The position numbers and the translations under genes were made by a program. Below the pieces are notes generated by a model. The model did no database searches and was not told where the DNA came from. It saw nothing but the letters and a program-made list of their open reading frames with translations. Shown here in pieces: positions 34,245 through 34,880 of a stretch of 34,880 nucleotides of DNA (within the stretch, counting starts at the first letter, position 1; the number at the start of each line of letters is the position of its first letter). The stretch comes from DASQHY01 sp035602605 (GTDB lineage: Bacteria > Acidobacteriota > Terriglobia > Acidiferrales > UBA7541). The stretch lies in assembly GCA_035602605.1 (NCBI GenBank), contig DATNLZ010000005.1, positions 1 through 34,880 of the forward strand, in the 5' to 3' direction.

Positions 34245-34472
34245 AATTGGTCCTGGCAAAGCGCACCGCGCGCAGGCAGGCATCGGCGCCAACTCAAAAG
34301 CGCGGCGTTCGACCGGCTGAACGATCGCGTGCATCACACCGAGGCGGTCAGCCAGGCAGAAATGGAACTGGCTCGCGATGACGTCGCCGAGCAACTGTTC
34401 CATCTCGACCGGCAAACCGAAGTGGACAAATTGCTCGCTGACCTGAAAGCGAAGCGCGACCTGTCAAACTGA
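34245..34472 (+). pseudogene. Frameshifted remnant resembling the C-terminus of PspA/IM30
   Basis: From 34299 to the TGA at 34470-34472 one frame reads 'SAAFDRLNDRVHHTEAVSQA', then 'EMELARDDVAEQLFHLDRQT' and 'EVDKLLADLKAKRDLSN'. This matches the pattern of the PspA C-terminus: an 'F-R-(M/L)-x-x-(K/R)-V' helix, a short acidic segment, and a final 'VD-LLA-LKA(K/R)' helix. The stretch just before it, 34245-34298, gives 'GPGKAHRAQAGIGANSKA' in a different frame, resembling the preceding PspA coiled coil, so one frameshift separates the two. No upstream coiled coil or start is present; the regulator's stop is directly before it. A 5'-truncated, decayed gene is the simplest reading. The family match is by eye. 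Confidence 0.45.
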
Positions 34473-34706
34473 CGCGTGCTGCGCCAGCCTGGCCTACACT
34501 TCTGGTAAGCCAACGTATCGGAAAGTGGCGGCAAGGCACATCAACCTGCAGCGTTGCTCGCGATCTGAGCTTCTATCTGCGCTTCGCAACAATTTGGACG
34601 ATGTACGAGTCCAGGTCGATCAGGGCTTCATATTGAAGACGATGGATTTTTCGATGGCCGGCAGAGACTCTACCAAAGCATGTCCGGCCAGAGGTGTTGC
34701 AAGCTC
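34473..34706. other. Spacer with an inverted repeat, no gene recognised
   Basis: No credible coding sequence was found; an 80-codon frame from 34525 lacks any family feature. A perfect 7-bp inverted repeat, TGGCCGG (34655-34661) and CCGGCCA (34684-34690), lies 17 bases beyond the stop of the minus-strand gene and might help end its transcript, but it has no T run. Confidence 0.3.
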
Positions 34707-34880
34707 TTACTGCTCTAGTGCAAGCTCGTACCAGGGCGAAAATTCCCGTCCATCGCCCTGGATATGAATACGGAATCCACCATCGAGGGCTTGGACGTCC
34801 CCATCGCTGAGCGGTGCCAGCCGTGCGCCGGTGCCGTCAAGCGGATACACAGTCAGCTTAACGGCTCGGGTGCGGAAGGT
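34707..34880 (-). CDS. 3' end of a minus-strand gene that leaves the window
   Basis: The reverse strand is open from the window edge to a TAA at 34707-34709, giving 57 residues. They read as a compact beta-rich domain end: 'RAVKLTVYPLDGTGARLAPL', then 'GGFRIHIQGDGREFSPWYEL' and 'ALEQ'. The alternating hydrophobic strands and closing Trp-Tyr are typical of the last strands of a secreted or sugar-active enzyme domain, but the fragment is too short to name a family. The body of the gene lies to the right of the window. Confidence 0.6.
   Translation of the reverse strand, partial: TFRTRAVKLTVYPLDGTGARLAPLSDGDVQALDGGFRIHIQGDGREFSPWYELALEQ

Noticed and set aside
1..34880. CRISPR array, insertion sequence or toxin-antitoxin pair
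   Set aside because: No regularly spaced repeats, transposase motifs or small paired genes of that type were found on either strand.

Overview
This window reads as a chromosomal segment of a soil- or sediment-type Gram-negative bacterium, most likely an Acidobacteriota (Terriglobia-like). The signs are moderate GC, a secreted tricorn-type protease, a PilZ-to-TonB fusion, a carboxypeptidase-regulatory-domain beta-barrel, very large multiheme cytochromes with LVIVD repeats, and frequent GTG/TTG starts. This placement is inferred from protein style and was not checked by any search.

Layout. Positions 102-189 hold a complete tRNA-Leu(TAA). Positions 268-4362 hold two small membrane proteins of unknown function and a 929-residue protein that joins an N-terminal PilZ domain to a C-terminal TonB domain. 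Positions 4545-5966 hold a soluble transhydrogenase-type flavoprotein, facing a lipoprotein made of two GlcG/HbpS-like domains (5993-7564, minus).

Positions 7.9-20.6 kb are the centre of interest, an electron-transfer island. It contains an outer-membrane beta-barrel, a cytochrome with ten heme motifs and an LVIVD propeller, and an HAD phosphatase. Facing these is a three-gene operon: an Fe-S protein with two cyclic-nucleotide domains, a predicted diheme cytochrome b, and a membrane-anchored ten-heme cytochrome. A divergent five-heme cytochrome c554-like protein ends the island. Read together, these parts could carry electrons from cytoplasm or quinone pool, through the inner membrane and periplasm, to an outer-membrane porin-cytochrome site. 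This chain is inference; each part is visible in the sequence.

Positions 20.6-24.7 kb hold a cytochrome P450, an L,D-transpeptidase, a 64-residue membrane protein and a two-TM SPFH/band-7 protein. Positions 24.8-28.1 kb (minus) hold the secreted tricorn-like S41 protease. Divergent from it, 28.3-34.2 kb is a tightly packed four-gene operon: a secreted protein of unknown function, an oligopeptide-type solute-binding protein without permeases, an NtrY-like histidine kinase and a sigma-54-dependent response regulator. After it come a frameshifted remnant resembling the C-terminus of PspA (34245-34472) and the 3' end of another minus-strand gene that leaves the window (34707-34880).

No CRISPR array, insertion sequence, integrase, rRNA or convincing rho-independent terminator was seen.
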